From assembly GCA_948144175.1 (NCBI GenBank), contig CANXME010002466.1, positions 62,001 to 126,000 on the forward strand: DNA of 64,000 nt, written 5' to 3'. Shown piece after piece: positions 40,418 through 51,957 of the stretch (position 1 is the first letter of the stretch; each line of letters starts with the position of its first letter). Source of the DNA: Closterium sp. NIES-65. Its lineage: Eukaryota > Streptophyta > Zygnematophyceae > Desmidiales > Closteriaceae. Position numbers and translations under genes: made by a program. Under the pieces are notes generated by a model, which was not told the origin of the DNA, did not search any database, and saw only the letters and a program-made list of their open reading frames with translations.

Positions 40418-41563
40418 TGGAGTCTCCGGCGTCCAGTCTACAGTCTCCGCCAGGCGCCACATGAGTGGCACGACACACTGAGGACTACGCTTGCAGCTCT
40501 TGGGTTTGCTCCTTCTACTGCCGACCCGTCGCTGTTTCTGCGCACCGACACCTCTCTGCCGCCGTTCTACATCCTCGTGTACGTCGACGACTTGGTCTTT
40601 GCCACTGCTGACACTGCTGGACTCGCCCACGTGAAGTCCGAGCTACAGAAGCGACACACGTGCACAGACCTGGGTGAACTGCGTAGCTACCTTGGCTTGC
40701 AGATCACCCGGGACAGAGCACGCCGCACCATTACCCTGACTCAGTCACACATGGTGCAGCAGGTCCTTCAGCGCTTCGGCTTCACGTACTCCTCGCCTCA
40801 GGCCACTCCTCTGCCTACTCGCCACTCACTCTCAGCTCTGCCTTCGGATGAGTCCATAGAGTCGAGTGGCCCGTATCCAGAGCTTGTTGGCTGCCTCATG
40901 TACCTGATGACCTGCACACGACCTGACCTTGCATACCCTCTTAGCATTCTTGCACGCTATGTTGCTCCTGGGAGACACCGACCAGAGCACATGGCTGCAG
41001 CGAAGAGGGTGTTGCGCTACTTGTGCAGTACGTCGGGCATGGGGCTAGTGCTTGGAGGGCGGAGTCGAGTGGTCCTCACTGGGCACGCAGATGCTTCTTG
41101 GGCTGACGACCAGGCTATGCAGCGGTCGTCCCAGGGTTACACCTTCAGCCTTGGTTCCGGCTCTGTTTCGTGGCGGGCTACTCGCTCGTCTTCTGTTCTC
41201 GGCTCCAGTTGTGAGGCCGAGATCTACGCCGGGGCCATGGCTGCACAGGAGCTTCGCTGGCTCACCTACCTGCTGACCGGCCTTGGAGAGCCGCCTCGTT
41301 CTCCTCCAGTCCTGTACGTAGACAACAAGGCCATGCTGGCCTCGTGTCGAGAGCAGAGATAGGAGCACAGAACAAAGCACATTGCTCTCCGCTACTTCCT
41401 TGCTCGTGAGCTACAGCAGCGTGGTCAGTTGCGGCTTGCGTACGTGGCCTCTGAGGCCAACACTGCTGATGTTTTCACCAAGGCACTTCCGCCTTGTGAT
41501 CATCAGCGCTTCTTCACTCAGCTGGGTTTTGTCCCTGTCTTGCCTCACTTGCTCACCCCTTGA
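40418..41563 (+). pseudogene. pol: J RT C-terminal part and RNase H
   Basis: Same frame as before the stop. YVDDLVFATADTAGLAH (40577 on), YLGLQITRDRARRTITL, CTRPDLAYPLSILARYVAPG, then RNase H with HADASWADDQAMQRSSQGYT, SSCEAEIYAGAMAAQEL and LYVDNKAMLASCREQR. TAG 41360 ends the run. ALRYFLARELQQRGQLRLAY and ANTADVFTKALPPCDHQ continue to the natural TGA 41561. Confidence 0.9.
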
Positions 41564-41772
41564 CCTTGTTTGTACTGTTACATATATATATACCTGCTCT
41601 TGCTTGTCTAGCCTTATATATATATGTAATCCTGCATGTGAACTGGCCTTATGGCCTTGAACTTGTGCGCGGAATGTGTGGTGACTTTGTGATCCACCCT
41701 GGGCTTGCTTTGCTTTGCTTTGCTTGACTGGTCTTGTGACCCCTTGTTCTCCCCACTTTGCCTATGGGGGTG
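41564..41772 (+). promoter_or_regulatory. J 3' untranslated region and polypurine tract
   Basis: ACATATATATATACC at 41580, TATATATATG at 41614, GTGATCCACCCTGGGCTTGC block, and the CCCCA...TGGGGG pair with the polypurine tract. Confidence 0.8.
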
Positions 41773-41900
41773 TGTCAGAACATATAGCTTATACATTTGT
41801 GTAGGCTGTAGTGGGGTAGCCCATATGGGGTACAACCCAATTAGGGTTAGTACTTGTACCCAACTCTTTTATAGTTGAATCATTCTCGTTTCAATTATCA
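41773..41900 (+). repeat. J 3' LTR (128 bp)
   Basis: TGTCAGAACATATAGCTTAT to TTTCAATTATCA, close to the E2 LTR. Right neighbour is H RNase H on the minus strand. Confidence 0.92.
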
Positions 41901-43810
41901 CAGTCTGTGCTCCTGACACAAGGCAATGGCTGCCTTGTTGTCGACGTACAGCACTGGAGGAGAACGAGGCTACTCTCCAAGGTCGGTCAGCAAGTAGGTG
42001 AGCCAGCGTAGCTCCTGGGCCGCCATGGCTGTGGCGTAGATCTCAGCCTCACAACTGGAGCTGAGAACAGAAGAAGAGCGAGTAGAACGCCAAGAAACTG
42101 AACGAGAGCCGAGACTGAAGGAGTAACCCTGAGACGACCGCTAAGTAGCCTGGTCGTCTGCCCAAGAAGCGTCTGAGTGCCTAGTGAGAACAACTGGGAC
42201 TCGCCCTCCAAGCACTAGCCCCATGCCCGACGTACTGCACAAGTAACGCAACACCCTCTTAGCTGCATCCATGTGCTCCTTCCGGTGACGGCCGGGAGTG
42301 ACATAGCGTGCAAGAATGCTAAGAGGGTATGCAAGGTCAGGTCGAGTGCAGGTCATCAGGTACATGAGGCAACCCACAAGCTCTGGATACGGGCCACCCG
42401 GCTCTACGGACTCATCCGAAGGCAAAGCTGAGAGCGAGTGACCGGTAGGCAGAGGAGTAGGCTGAGGCGAGGAGTACGTGAAGCGGAAGCGCTGAAGGAC
42501 CTGCTGCACCATGTGTGACTGAGTCAAGGTGATGGTACGGCGTGCTCTGTCCCGGGTGATCCGCAAGCCAAGATAGCTAGTCAGTTCACCCAGATCTGTG
42601 CACGTGTGTCTCTTCTGCAGCTCCGACTTCACGTGGGCCAGTGCCGTAGTGTCAGCAGTGGCAAAGACCAAGTCGTCGACGTACACGAGGATGTAGAACG
42701 GCGGCAGTGAGGTGTCGGTGCGTAGAAACAGCGACGGGTCAGCAGTAGAAGGCGCAAACCCAAGAGCCGCAAGTGTAGTCCTAAGTGTGTCGTGCCACTC
42801 ACGTGGCACCTGGCGGAGACCGTAGACTGGTCGTCGAAGGCTCCACTGGGTACCAGGAGGGAACGACCCAGTGAAGCCAGGTGGACGGCGCAGCCAGATC
42901 TCCTCGTGCAGGCTGCCCTGTAGGAAAGTAGTGCTGAAGTCAAGAGAGTGGAGCTCGTAGTCACGCTGAGCGGCGACGTGCAGCAGAACCCAAAGAGTGG
43001 TCATCTTCGGGGTCGGGGAGAATGTCTTTAAGAAGTCAACTCCCTCTTGCTGACTGAAGCCTCGTGCAACGTAACGCGCCTTGAAGACACGCGGAGAGCC
43101 CGGCGGCCGCTTCACCCTGAAAATCCACATGCCACTGACGATGTTCGCCCCAGGCGGGGGAACCTCGTCGACGTAGGTGCATGTGGACTTCCAAGAAGCC
43201 ATCTCTGTGTCCATGGCCGACTGCCACTGAGAGGAGTAGGGACCGGCCATCGCCTCTGCGTAAGAGCGTGGGGTAGGGATGTCTGGTGCATCCGGGTCTC
43301 CCTCAGGGGCAACAAGCATGGACACGAGATGGGGCAAAGCGGCAGCAAAGCACTCAAACTCCTCCTGCCTGTCCTCAAGGATGTCAATGCCAAGAGCACA
43401 ATCACCCCCGACGGACGGAGGACAGACAGACTCAGACTCAGCAACCAGGCTAGTAGCGTAGTCTAGACGACAGGTGGCAGCAAAGTCGACAAGCTCAGCA
43501 ACTAAGGCAGACGCAGCAGCGGACTCAAAGGAAGGGTTAGTGACAACAGTAGCCAGGAGACGCGTGACAGTAGGACTGGCAGCACGAAGGGAGTCTGACC
43601 CCGGGTCAGCAAGAGCAGGAAAAGAGGAAGCAGGAGGAGACGGCAGTGGGACACGCTGTGGAGTAGTGGATGGACGAAGCACCATCTAGTGAGTGCCTGG
43701 GACAGCAAGAAGACTCTGACGTGGGACACGACTACTAGTGAGAGCAGTACGGACAGGCGACGCACGACGAGGCTCAGGCGACGCAGGACGAGACTCAGGC
43801 TCACGACGCT
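41901..43810 (-). pseudogene. pol: H reverse transcriptase and partial RNase H
   Basis: Open for 514 codons (43685-42141). VLRPSTTPQRVPLPSPP leads to MDTEMASWKSTCTYVDE, SGMWIFRVKR, KARYVARGFSQQEGVDFLKT, LDFSTTFLQGSLHEEIW, YVDDLVFATADTTALAH and SHMVQQVLQRFRFTYSS. RNase H begins LCSTSGMGLVLGG and SDASWADDQAT, followed by TAG (42141-42143, CAG origin). The rest, with SSCEAEIYATAMAAQEL and VDNKAAIALCQEHRL, ends at 41901. Confidence 0.9.
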
Positions 43811-44830
43811 CAGTAAGACCTCCAGTCGGACCAGTGTAAGGAGCAGAAGCAGGGAGAGAGGAGGCAGACGGTAGCTGCGACTGCAGTTGGACAGACGAAG
43901 GACACCCTAAGGAGGGAGGAGGACAAGGAGGAGGGAGCTGACCAAGAATCAGCAGAGACACCAGCGCCAGGGTCCTCAGCCTCAGCAGCAGCTCCAACTC
44001 CCGGGTCCTCAGCACCACCACCAGCACCAACGCCCGGGTCCCCAGCACCAGCAGGAGCTCCAACGCCCGGGTCCGCAGCACCAGCAGCAGCTCCAACACC
44101 TGGGTCCTTAGCACCAGCAGCAGCTCCAACGCCCGGGTCCTCAGCACCAGCAACAGCTCCAATGCCCGGGTCCTCAGCACCAGCAGCAGCTCCAACACCT
44201 GGGTCCTCAGCACCAGTAGCAGCTCCAACTCCCGGGTCCTCAGCACCAGCAGCAGCTCCAACACCCGGGTCCTCAGCACCAGCAGCAGTACCCACGGCAG
44301 CAGGGTCCGCGACACGAGGCGCGCCACTCCGAAGAGTGCAGCGCCGCTCGTACCACTCACGGATCCGCTCACGGGAGGGGAGCTCCCGACTAGGAGGAGA
44401 AGCACTAGCACCAGTCCCAGTAGCACGCCTGGCTCCAAAGGTACCTCTCCTGAGGCTGCAGTACTGTAAGTACCACTCACGCAGCTGCTCCGAGGAGAGG
44501 GCTCCTCCAGGTGTAAGACTCCCAGGCTCAGCACCTCCAGACTCAGAACCCCCAGACTCCGAACTCTGCGGCTCAGCACCCCGAAGCTCAGCACCCCCAG
44601 GCTCAGCACTCCCAGGCTCCGCACCCCCAGGCTCCGCACCCCTAGGCTCCGCACCCCCAGGCTCAGCACCCCCAGTCCCGGCACCCCCAGGCTCAGCACC
44701 CCCAGGCTCAGCACCCCCAGCAGGACGAGACTCGACAGCTACCTCAGCACGCTCAACCGGGTCTACCTGAGACACACCTGAGGGAGCGGCACCCTGAGGG
44801 GGGAGGGGGTCTACAACAGCAGCACCTGGT
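43811..44830 (-). pseudogene. pol: H integrase-RT linker
   Basis: AEPGG repeats (about 44745-44560) are followed by two REW motifs, LSSEQLREWYLQYCSLRRG and SRERIREWYERRCTLRSG. A 30-bp unit encoding GVGAAAGAEDP then repeats about 11 times (44280-43960). H therefore has a different second repeat from E1-E5. Frame changes from the integrase near 44830. Confidence 0.85.
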
Positions 44831-46613
44831 GCGAGGAAGAGAGGCAGGGGGGGGGAGCGGGGCAGTGCGGTAGGGGACGAGGCGGTAGTAGGGGACGGAC
44901 TCGTCAAAAGTGACGTCCTGAGAGGGCAAGACTCGGCGCGAGGTGGCGTGGTAAAACTTCCAACCAGACGCGCCCGGGACAAAGCCGAGGAAGACGCAGG
45001 GAACAGCACGGGAGGAGAGCTTGTCCGCAGACGTATCGCGGACAAAAGCTCGAGATCCCCAGACTCGGAAACGCGACGCATTGCCAACCTCCCCCGTCCA
45101 CAACAGTGTGGGCGAGGTCTCTGGCAAGGAGACACGGGGCCAGAGGTTGAGCTGATGTGCAGCGTACCGGACCGCAAACGGCCACAGAAAGTGGGGGGCA
45201 GCCGCATGGATCAAGGAGGTACGGGCGACCTCCATGACCAGGCCAATGCGGCGCTCCGCAACCCCATTCTGCTGTGGAGAGGCCGGAAGCGTGAACGACT
45301 GCTCAATGCCGTGCTCAGCACAGTAGGCTGCCAAGAGGTCGGAGGAGAACTCACCACCTCTGTCAGAGTGCAAGCGCAGGACAGGAAAGTCCGAGTGGAA
45401 ACGCTCGCTGAGCTGGAGACGGGCTCTGCGGATCCAAGGGATCAAGACATCAGGGACCTCACCCTTGGTGCGCAAGGGGAAGACCGAGGTGTAGCGCGAG
45501 TAGTCGTCAACAACTATCAGGAAGTACCTCTCCTGACCCTGACCACGGACGCGGGCTGGGCCCCACACGTCCATGTGGAGCGTCTGCAAGGGAGCAGTCG
45601 TCGGGGGAAACGAGGAGGAGTGAGGAGCGGCGCGCCGCCGTCCCTCGACACAGGGGAGATAGGTAGGAGCAGGTGAGGGAGGGAGGGGAGGAAGGACCCT
45701 GGGAAGGCCAGAGACAAGGTACCGGGAGTGCATGGCACGAAGCCGCTGCACAGACGGGTGGCCAAGGCGGTGGTGCGCGAGGACAGTCTCGTGCGCCAGA
45801 GAGTGACACGAGCAGGGGGCCGACAGCTGACCTGACGCGGACGCAGACGCAGACGCAGCAGCCTGAGGGGACTCAGTGGTCAGTGTGTACAGGTTCGACC
45901 CCGGCTGCCAAGTGAAGGTAGCCAAGTGACGGCCTGTACGAGCACACGTACAGTGTGTCACGCGCTCGTAGGCAGGGGTGAATTGGTGAACACCCCCGTC
46001 CTGGAGCGCACATCCTGCCACCAAGTTCGTAGAGAACGAGGGGAGGTGGAGACCTGACTGTGTGCCCGACGGGACCGCAGGACAGGGAAGGACAGTGGAA
46101 GAGGTCGCAATGACCGGACCCCCAAAGGGGTCAGCAAGGGAGACAGCAACTGGCCGAGCAAGCTGCTCAAGGGCAGTGCGGTCACGAAAGAAGCAGCGAG
46201 AGGCACATGAGTCTAGTGTGAAGGTGTGCAGTGCTGCAGTCGACTCAGTACCAAGGGGGGCAGACGCACAAGCACCTAGAGCAGCTGCCTTACCAGCACC
46301 TGGGATAGCCGACACGCGAGTACCTGGAGCGGCAGACGCACTAGTCCTAATGCCCGGGTCGGGCGGTACACACAGGTACTCAGCACCCTCTCCACTAGTA
46401 GACATCACATACATAGCAGATAGAATAGCATCAAAGTCTAGAGCATAGATATCAATCCCCTTCTTCAGGAGATCAATCCAGCGGGGCAGCTCAGTGGCCT
46501 AAGGGAACTGAACATGCCAAGCGTCGTCGAGACGAGCGAAGCAGCGCTGTGTGGCGTGCGGTCGTCCACACTGCTGACCAGTGCGGTCACCAGTGCGAAT
46601 GACGTACGTGCAG
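44831..46613 (-). pseudogene. pol: H zinc knuckle, protease and integrase
   Basis: CX13CX3HX4C knuckle (CTYVIRTGDRTGQQC...H...C), then TAG at 46499-46501 (GAG origin). ALDFDAILSAMYVMS follows. The protease reads LDSCASRCFFRD, with the Gly of DSG changed to Cys. Integrase has LAHHRLGHPSVQRLRAMHSR, LHMDVWGP, HSDRGGEF and VAERRIGLV, all catalytic acids present. C-terminal SADKLSSRAVPCVFLGF and YYRLVPYR. Confidence 0.88.
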
Positions 46614-47693
46614 CTAAAGCCACCCCCCCCCCTTGTGCAGAGAGTACCACTCACGGACCTCCTGGGGCGACGGAGTGTGCTGCTGGCCCTGGCCACTGCC
46701 AGCGCCTCCACGACCACCACCGCCGCCGCCACCTCCTCGACTACCCCAACCCCTGCCGCCGCCTCGTCCACCGCCACCCCCACCACCGCCTCCGCCCCTG
46801 CCACCTCCCGCGCCGCTGCCGCCACCACCCCCACCGCTGCCACTAGCCCCTCCAGTCGCGCCACCACCCCCACCGCCTCCACCGCCCCCACCACCGCCTC
46901 CCCCGCCGTCACCGCCACCACCCTCGCCCCCTTTGCCCTTGCCGCTGCGGCGCCCGCTTGAAGCAGACGCAGTACCGACCTTCTCAGCACCAAGGAGGTC
47001 GACAGCAGCAGCAGATGCGACAGAGGGAAGAAGGGGGGAAGGAGAACACCCCTCAAAGAACGGGGTATGGGGGTCGCCACGAGAGGCACCTACAGCGACT
47101 ATGCTAGTCTCAGCTGCAAGCAGTTCCTTCTCGAGGAGGGCAATGGTGAGCTCAGTGGGGCAGCGAGCTAGGAAGTGGTCCTTGACAGCACGCACTGTGT
47201 CAGGGAGGCGGGTGACTAGGTGGTAGAGAGTGAGCCAGAGTGGGGGGGGGGGTGCGTGGCAAGGAACTCAGCGGGCCTCACTAGTACGGAGGTGCGTGAT
47301 GAGGTCAGCGACTGTGTGGAAAGAGGCCAGGTCGGGAAACAGGTAGGGGAGGGAGAGACGGCCTAGCGCGGCAGAGGCAGGTGAGGAGTAGCGAGCAACG
47401 ACAGCTGTGTACAGTGCCTGTGCAGTCTTGTGCTGGCCAAAGTCCTCGCGTTCGTCTATCGGCAGGGAGTTGCGAATAGCGAAGCGAGCGAGGGCATCAC
47501 GAGTCTGCCACTGTGAGCGAGCAGTGCTGTCAGCAGTAGCAGCAGGGGCAGTGACATGGCCTAGGGCGTGGTCGTACAGTGAGATGTCGTCCTTGGCTGT
47601 GAGCTGTAGATAGAGGTGCAGGTCATCTAGCCAGGTGTCAAACTTCACTGGGCAGCCCTCAGTATCGAAAACTAGAACCTGTGGGCTAGCCAT
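46614..47693 (-). pseudogene. gag: H Gag and glycine tract
   Basis: ATG 47693-47691 (MASPQVLVFDTEGCPVKFD) starts a copia Gag with LDDLHLYLQL, IDEREDFGQHKTAQALYTAV and RYSSPASAALGRLSLPYLF. It shifts at the RTSEARstop region (47268). Eleven Gs (Cs on the coding strand) at 47242-47252 mark the hypervariable Pro tract. The rest (LVTRLPDTVRAVKDHFLARC) leads to a glycine tract and QGQQHTPSPQEVREWY. A slip near 46630 shifts into the knuckle frame. Confidence 0.86.
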
Positions 47694-47879
47694 AGGAGCA
47701 GTAGAAGTAGCAGCAGTAGGAGGAGGAGGAGCAGGTAGGGCGGCTCGGTTCAGGTAGGGCGGCGCGGCTTGGGTGGGGCGGCGCGGTTCAGGTCGGGTCG
47801 CGCGGCTTGGCTTGGTTCGCGCGGCTCGGCTCGGGTCGCGCGGTTCAGTTCGGTCCCGGGCTGTGGCGGTCACCGGCCG

Positions 47880-48350
47880 CTCGGGGCCTCTAGGGGCGAG
47901 CGTTGGGCCTTTCGGGGCCTCTAGGGGCAGTGGGCGCGGGGCCGACGGGGCCGTTCGGGGCCTCTAGGGAGGTGAGCGCGGGGCCGTAAAGGGGCCTCTA
48001 GGGGCCGACGGGGCCGTTCGGGGCCTCTAGGGAGGTGAGCGCGGGGCCGACGGGGCCGTAAGGGGCCTCTAGGGAGGTGAGCGCGGGGCCGACGGGGCCG
48101 TAAGGGGCCTCTAGGGAGGTGAGCGCGGGGCCGACGGGGCCGTAAGGGGCCTCTAGGGAGGTGAGCGCGGGGCCGACGGGGCCTCTAGGGAGGTAAGCGA
48201 GGGGCCGACGGGGCCGTTAGGGGCGATCGCGGGGCCGAAAGGGGCCGCTAGGGGCGAGCGCGTGGGCCGTTCGAGGCCTCTAGGGGTGGGCCGACGGGGC
48301 CTTTAAGGGCCGTGAAAACCGAGGCGCCCTAGGGCGCAGGTAGGTAGGTA
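47880..48350 (-). repeat. H leader minisatellite
   Basis: About six near-perfect units of roughly 42 bp (47960-48200), containing GGGGCCGACGGGGCC and GGGGCCTCTAGGGAGGTGAG, flanked by degenerate units. An array of GGTA 4-mers (48340-48366) closes it. The same GGTA run is seen in E0 near 415-440. Confidence 0.88.
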
Positions 48351-48371
48351 GGTAGGTAGGTAGGTAGTGGT

Positions 48372-48416
48372 GGGCCCTAAAAAAAATCGGTCCTAGGAAG
48401 GACCTGCTCTATACCA
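48372..48416 (-). promoter_or_regulatory. H primer binding site, hairpin and GGGCCC
   Basis: Minus strand: TGGTATAGAGCAGG (48416-48403), stem GGTCC/GGACC (48404-48389), GGGCCC (48377-48372). The stem sequence differs from that of E1-E4, but pairing is kept. Confidence 0.87.
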
Positions 48417-48549
48417 TGTTGGAAATCAACGAACAGGAATGAATGACCTAAGAGTGAAAACAGTACAAATACCTAACCCTAGAATTGTGTACCCCCTATA
48501 GTCTAACCCACTGTAGCCTAAACAAGCACAACATATATAATGTTTGACA
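48417..48549 (-). repeat. H 5' LTR (133 bp)
   Basis: Minus strand TGTCAAACATTATATATG to GATTTCCAACA. Homologous to the E0 LTR (489-621). Its outer edge abuts K2 at CCCTG. Confidence 0.92.
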
Positions 48550-48806
48550 CCCTGCCCTGCCAGCGCGCCGCCACCAGCAGCGCGCCCTGCCCTGCCCATG
48601 CGCCGCTAGCAGCCACGCTGCCCTGCTTGTGCGCAGCTTTGCTAGCCGCCGCCCTACCCTGCCCTGCTTAAGCTACCCTGCTACTACCGCGCTCGCTTGC
48701 TCTGCCCGCTATGGCGACTCTCAGCGTCCTCACCTTCGATTCGGAGGGCCGCCCGATAGAGTTTGATTCTTAGCTCGATGACTTACAGCTGTACTTACTG
48801 AGCGAC
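48550..48806 (+). repeat. 257-bp direct repeat, right copy (with 35329-35585)
   Basis: See left copy. Roughly eight substitutions separate the two. They lie in the same orientation, 13.2 kb apart, flanking J and H. Confidence 0.85.
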
Positions 48807-50220
48807 TCTAAGGACGGTACTTCGCTGTTTGACCTCACGTATGGAGCCTCTCTCGCCCTTGCTGCCACAGCTGACAGTGCGACTCGCTCACAGTGGCTTA
48901 CCCATGAGGATGCTGCTTGCCTAGCCGTTCGCAACCGTTAGCCAAACGCGCTCACTTTGGTTAGCACAAGACTGCTAAAGCCCTGTATGACGCTGTGGTC
49001 GCTCGTTACTCCTCCCCGGCCACTGCTTCACTTGGCCGCCTTCTACTGCCCTACCTGTTCCTCGAGGTGTCCACCTTTGCCTCAATCGCTAACCCCGTCA
49101 CTCACCTTCGCACTAGTGACGTCCGCTACCGAGCCGCACTTCCCGCCGAGTTCCTCACCAAGAACCCTCCTCCCATGTACATCACTCTCTACTTCATAGT
49201 CACCCGCCTCCCTGACTCTCTTAGCGCTGTCAGGGACCTCCTTCTCGCCCTTGACCCTACAGACCTCACTGTCGACCTGCTTGAGAAGCACCTCCTTGCA
49301 GCTAAGACTAGCATAGTCGCTGTAGGCGCTTCTTGTGGCACTCCTCGCACTCCCTTCTTTGAGGGGTGTTCGCCCTCCCCTCGGTCTCCTCTGCTGCAGC
49401 TGTTGACTACCTTCGTGCTAAGGAGGTGGGAGCTGCGTCTGCCCCTAGTGGGAGGCGCTGCGACGGCAGGGGCAGGGGAGGCAGGGGCGGTGGGGTGGCA
49501 GAGGTGGAGGCGGTGGTGGGAGCGGTGGAGGCGATGGAGGGGGCGGCGGGGCCGGAGGGAGTGGTGGTGGGGGTGGAGGCGTAGGTGGCGGCAGCGGTGG
49601 CGGCAGTGGGAGTGGTGGCGGCGGTAGTGGTGGCGGCAGTGGGAATAGAGGCGGCGGCAGTGGTGGCGGCCGAGGTGGTACCAGCCAGAGGGGAGGCCTT
49701 GGCGGTGGTCAGAGGTAGCAGCAGCAGCGTCAGCGTGAGACTCTTTCGCCCCAAGAGCTACGTGAGTGGTTTGCTCAGCGTGGGGCGGCTGGGGGTAGTA
49801 GTCGCTGCCCGTATGTCATTCGCACAGGTGACCGCTCTGGTCAAACATACGGGAAGCTTTACACATTGTACTGCTGCTTCTTTCGTCTTGACGACACCTT
49901 CTGCACAGAGTTTCCCGACGCAACTGAGCTCCTCTGCTGGGCAGAGCTGTTTAGGCAGGGTGTGGATATCTTTGCTCTTGATTATGATGCTATCCTTGCT
50001 GCCATGTATGCATTGACTGTTAGTGCTGAGGGTGAATGTTCCCTGTGTATGCCGCCAGACCCAGGTATAGAGGCTGCTGCTATAGGTGCTAGTGAGTCTG
50101 CTGCTCTAGGTGCTGGTAAGTCTGCTCTCTCTGGTACTGCGTCTGCTGCGGCCTTGCACACCTTGAATCAGGTGCTTCCCGCTGTTTTTTTTGCGACAGT
50201 ACCACAGTCACACTGCTCTA
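48550..50220 (+). pseudogene. gag: Copia fragment K2: Gag to protease
   Basis: Leader end, then ATG 48711 (MATLSVLTFDSEGRPIEFDS) with TAG 48771. Frameshift near 48935. Gag continues ARYSSPATASLGRLLLPYLF and NPPPMYITLYFIVTRLPDSL; here the Pro tract is coded CCTCCTCCC rather than pure C, probably the older form. Glycine-rich region, TAG 49726 in GGQR-QQQRQRE, LSPQELREWFAQRG, a damaged knuckle (second Cys is Tyr) and ALDYDAILAAMYAL. It stops in a frameshifted protease at 50220, against LINE DNA. Confidence 0.85.
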
Positions 50221-51136
50221 GGGAAAAAATACTTATCAGGTGATGATATGCCGCTGGACGTGAAATTGTAGCTGGTTGCATGGAATTCCTTCCACGTTCC
50301 CCATGGTGGTGGATATATCTGCACCTGAAACAGAAGGATCTGCGTGGCATATGCGTTGAGCACCGTAAAACACAAGGACGTTGAGATGTGCTGATTTTGC
50401 CATTTTACCATCGCCCCTCTAGCCCGATCAGCCACGTTCTCCCACAAAGGCTCTGGGGCCCCACTTGGTGTGATCCAGATCCCTAGCAGTCTTTGCGGCT
50501 CCCCTCTTTCAGCCCTGGTGCATGGTAAATCTGTTGGCGGTGAGATGCATCTGTTTTTGACCAGCTGTTCATATCTTGGTTCACTATGAGGTCGGACCTC
50601 CCTCCAAAGTCCTCTAGCAGATCACACGCTTTGCTGATATGTTCCTTCCAGTTCAACACCAGTGTTGTATCATCTGCATATCCCATATACTCAATTTTGC
50701 CTATCCCTCTTTTCCGTACCCCCAGCCTCCTCTGCTTGATTTCTTGGCCGAGTGGCTCTAAAGCACATATAAATAAGTACGATGCAAGTGGACATCCCTG
50801 CCTGAAACCTCTTTCCATTCCAACTCTTTCTCCCAGCTAGTCGTTGATCAGCATTCGCGTCCCTGAGTGATTGTGCAGCCTCTTGGTCCAGCTCACGTAT
50901 TCCTTCGAAAAACTCATTCGTTCCCAAGTATTGAATATCTGCCTACTGGAGATCGAAGATGCCTTTTGGAAGTCTACCAGGAGGAGATACCAGTCCTCGT
51001 TTCCCGCCGCTGCCACATCAATAACATCCGCATTCACGTTGACAGCATCAGCCAACTTCTTCCTAGGCATGAAGCCATATAGGTGCTCAGGTATAACCTT
51101 TTGCAGCACCTTCTTGATTCTGTTCGCCAGCACCAT
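50221..51136 (-). pseudogene. LINE reverse transcriptase fragment
   Basis: Non-LTR retrotransposon RT on the minus strand. From 51136: VLANRIKKVLQKVIPEHLYG, DWYLLLVDFQKASSISSRQIF, TAG (50837-50839), GFRQGCPLASYLFICALEPL and the catalytic YADDTTLVLNWKEH. TGA/TAG at about 50483 and a shift precede a C-terminal region (WENVADRARGAMVKWQ, TVLNAYATQILLFQV, DKYFFP) ending at about 50225. Both ends are truncated and no poly-A tail is seen, so this is a relic. Confidence 0.85.
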
Positions 51137-51825
51137 TACAACAACAAGCTACCTATCCACGGCGAATCTTCTCGACAGCTACAGATAGAGGCGCTGAGGT
51201 GGAGGACTACACTACTAGTGACGAACATCAAGGGCGCAAATTTCATCTTGGGAAAATTTTTCTTGAAGCGGTTTCACTGCGAGATTGATTGTGTCAAAGG
51301 GAAAGCCTGCATTTACAACAACGGGAAATGTGTAGAGCTACAAAGCTGATACAAACATATTTTCTTAAGCGACACTCGCATGATTCGAGAGTAACCAGGG
51401 ATACCTGACACCATTGATGGCAGCATAACAGGAGAGGCCAAACTCCGAGGTACCTGCAACAGTACAAAAATTCCTGGAGGAGCACTGCTGACATACCGCC
51501 AGGAGTGCCACCGGAGCGAGCTCACCAGTACAAGATCGTGGAAGAACCAGGTTCAAAGCCAAACTTCCATGGACCATATCGCCTCAGCCCAACAGAACTT
51601 GCAGATATGAAGAAGAAGATTGGATACCTGATGGATCGTAGACTATTTCGACCCTTCACATCACCCTCTGGCGCACCGGTACTCTTCACTCCAAAGCTGT
51701 ACGCTTGTTTGCGGATGTGTATTGACTATCGGGTACTGACATACATATAGAAAAAAAAAAGCTTCCAATACTGTGCAAAGATGATCTTATGGATCAACTT
51801 CGTGGTGCAACGGCATTCTCAAAAC
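51137..51825 (+). pseudogene. pol: Gypsy Q protease-RT region, left part
   Basis: NIKGANFILGKFFLKRFHCE and NNGKCVELQS (about 51225-51347) resemble the gypsy protease end. VPPERAHQYKIVEEPGSKPN, YRLSPTELADMKKKIGYLMD, SPSGAPVLFTPKLYACLRMC and IDYRVLTYI (51498-51750) are the RT N-terminus. DDLMDQLRGATAFSKLSN follows a stop. Copia L interrupts it at AAAAC (51821-51825). Confidence 0.82.
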
Positions 51826-51957
51826 TGTCAAACTGTTAAAATATTCGTGCTGTGTAGGCTGTAGTGGGGTAGCCTATATGGGGTACAACCCAATTAGGGT
51901 TGGTACTTGTACCAACTTTCTTCTCAATACAATATTTCCTTCGTCTAGACTCTGACA
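51826..51957 (+). repeat. L 5' LTR (132 bp)
   Basis: TGTCAAACTGTTAAAATATT to GACTCTGACA. Carries the TGTAGGCTGTAGTGGGGTAG core. Confidence 0.92.

Larger units (their letters stand above)
35608..41900 (+). mobile_element. Copia element J, gag-less subfamily, 5' LTR lost
   Basis: Starts exactly at its primer binding site; the 5' LTR is missing and K1 Gag abuts it. Leader, conserved ATG 36566, zinc knuckle, protease, integrase, linker, RT, RNase H, 3' region and a 3' LTR (41773-41900) follow. There is no capsid Gag. Its right flank is element H, cut within RNase H. Confidence 0.9.
41901..48549 (-). mobile_element. Copia element H (minus strand), 3' truncated
   Basis: Reads right to left: 5' LTR 48549-48417, primer site, leader, Gag, glycine tract, zinc knuckle, protease, integrase, linker, RT, partial RNase H. 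The 3' end of RNase H, the 3' region and the 3' LTR are gone at the J junction. It is a gag-containing member, moderately diverged from E1-E4, and shares its family with E0. Confidence 0.92.
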
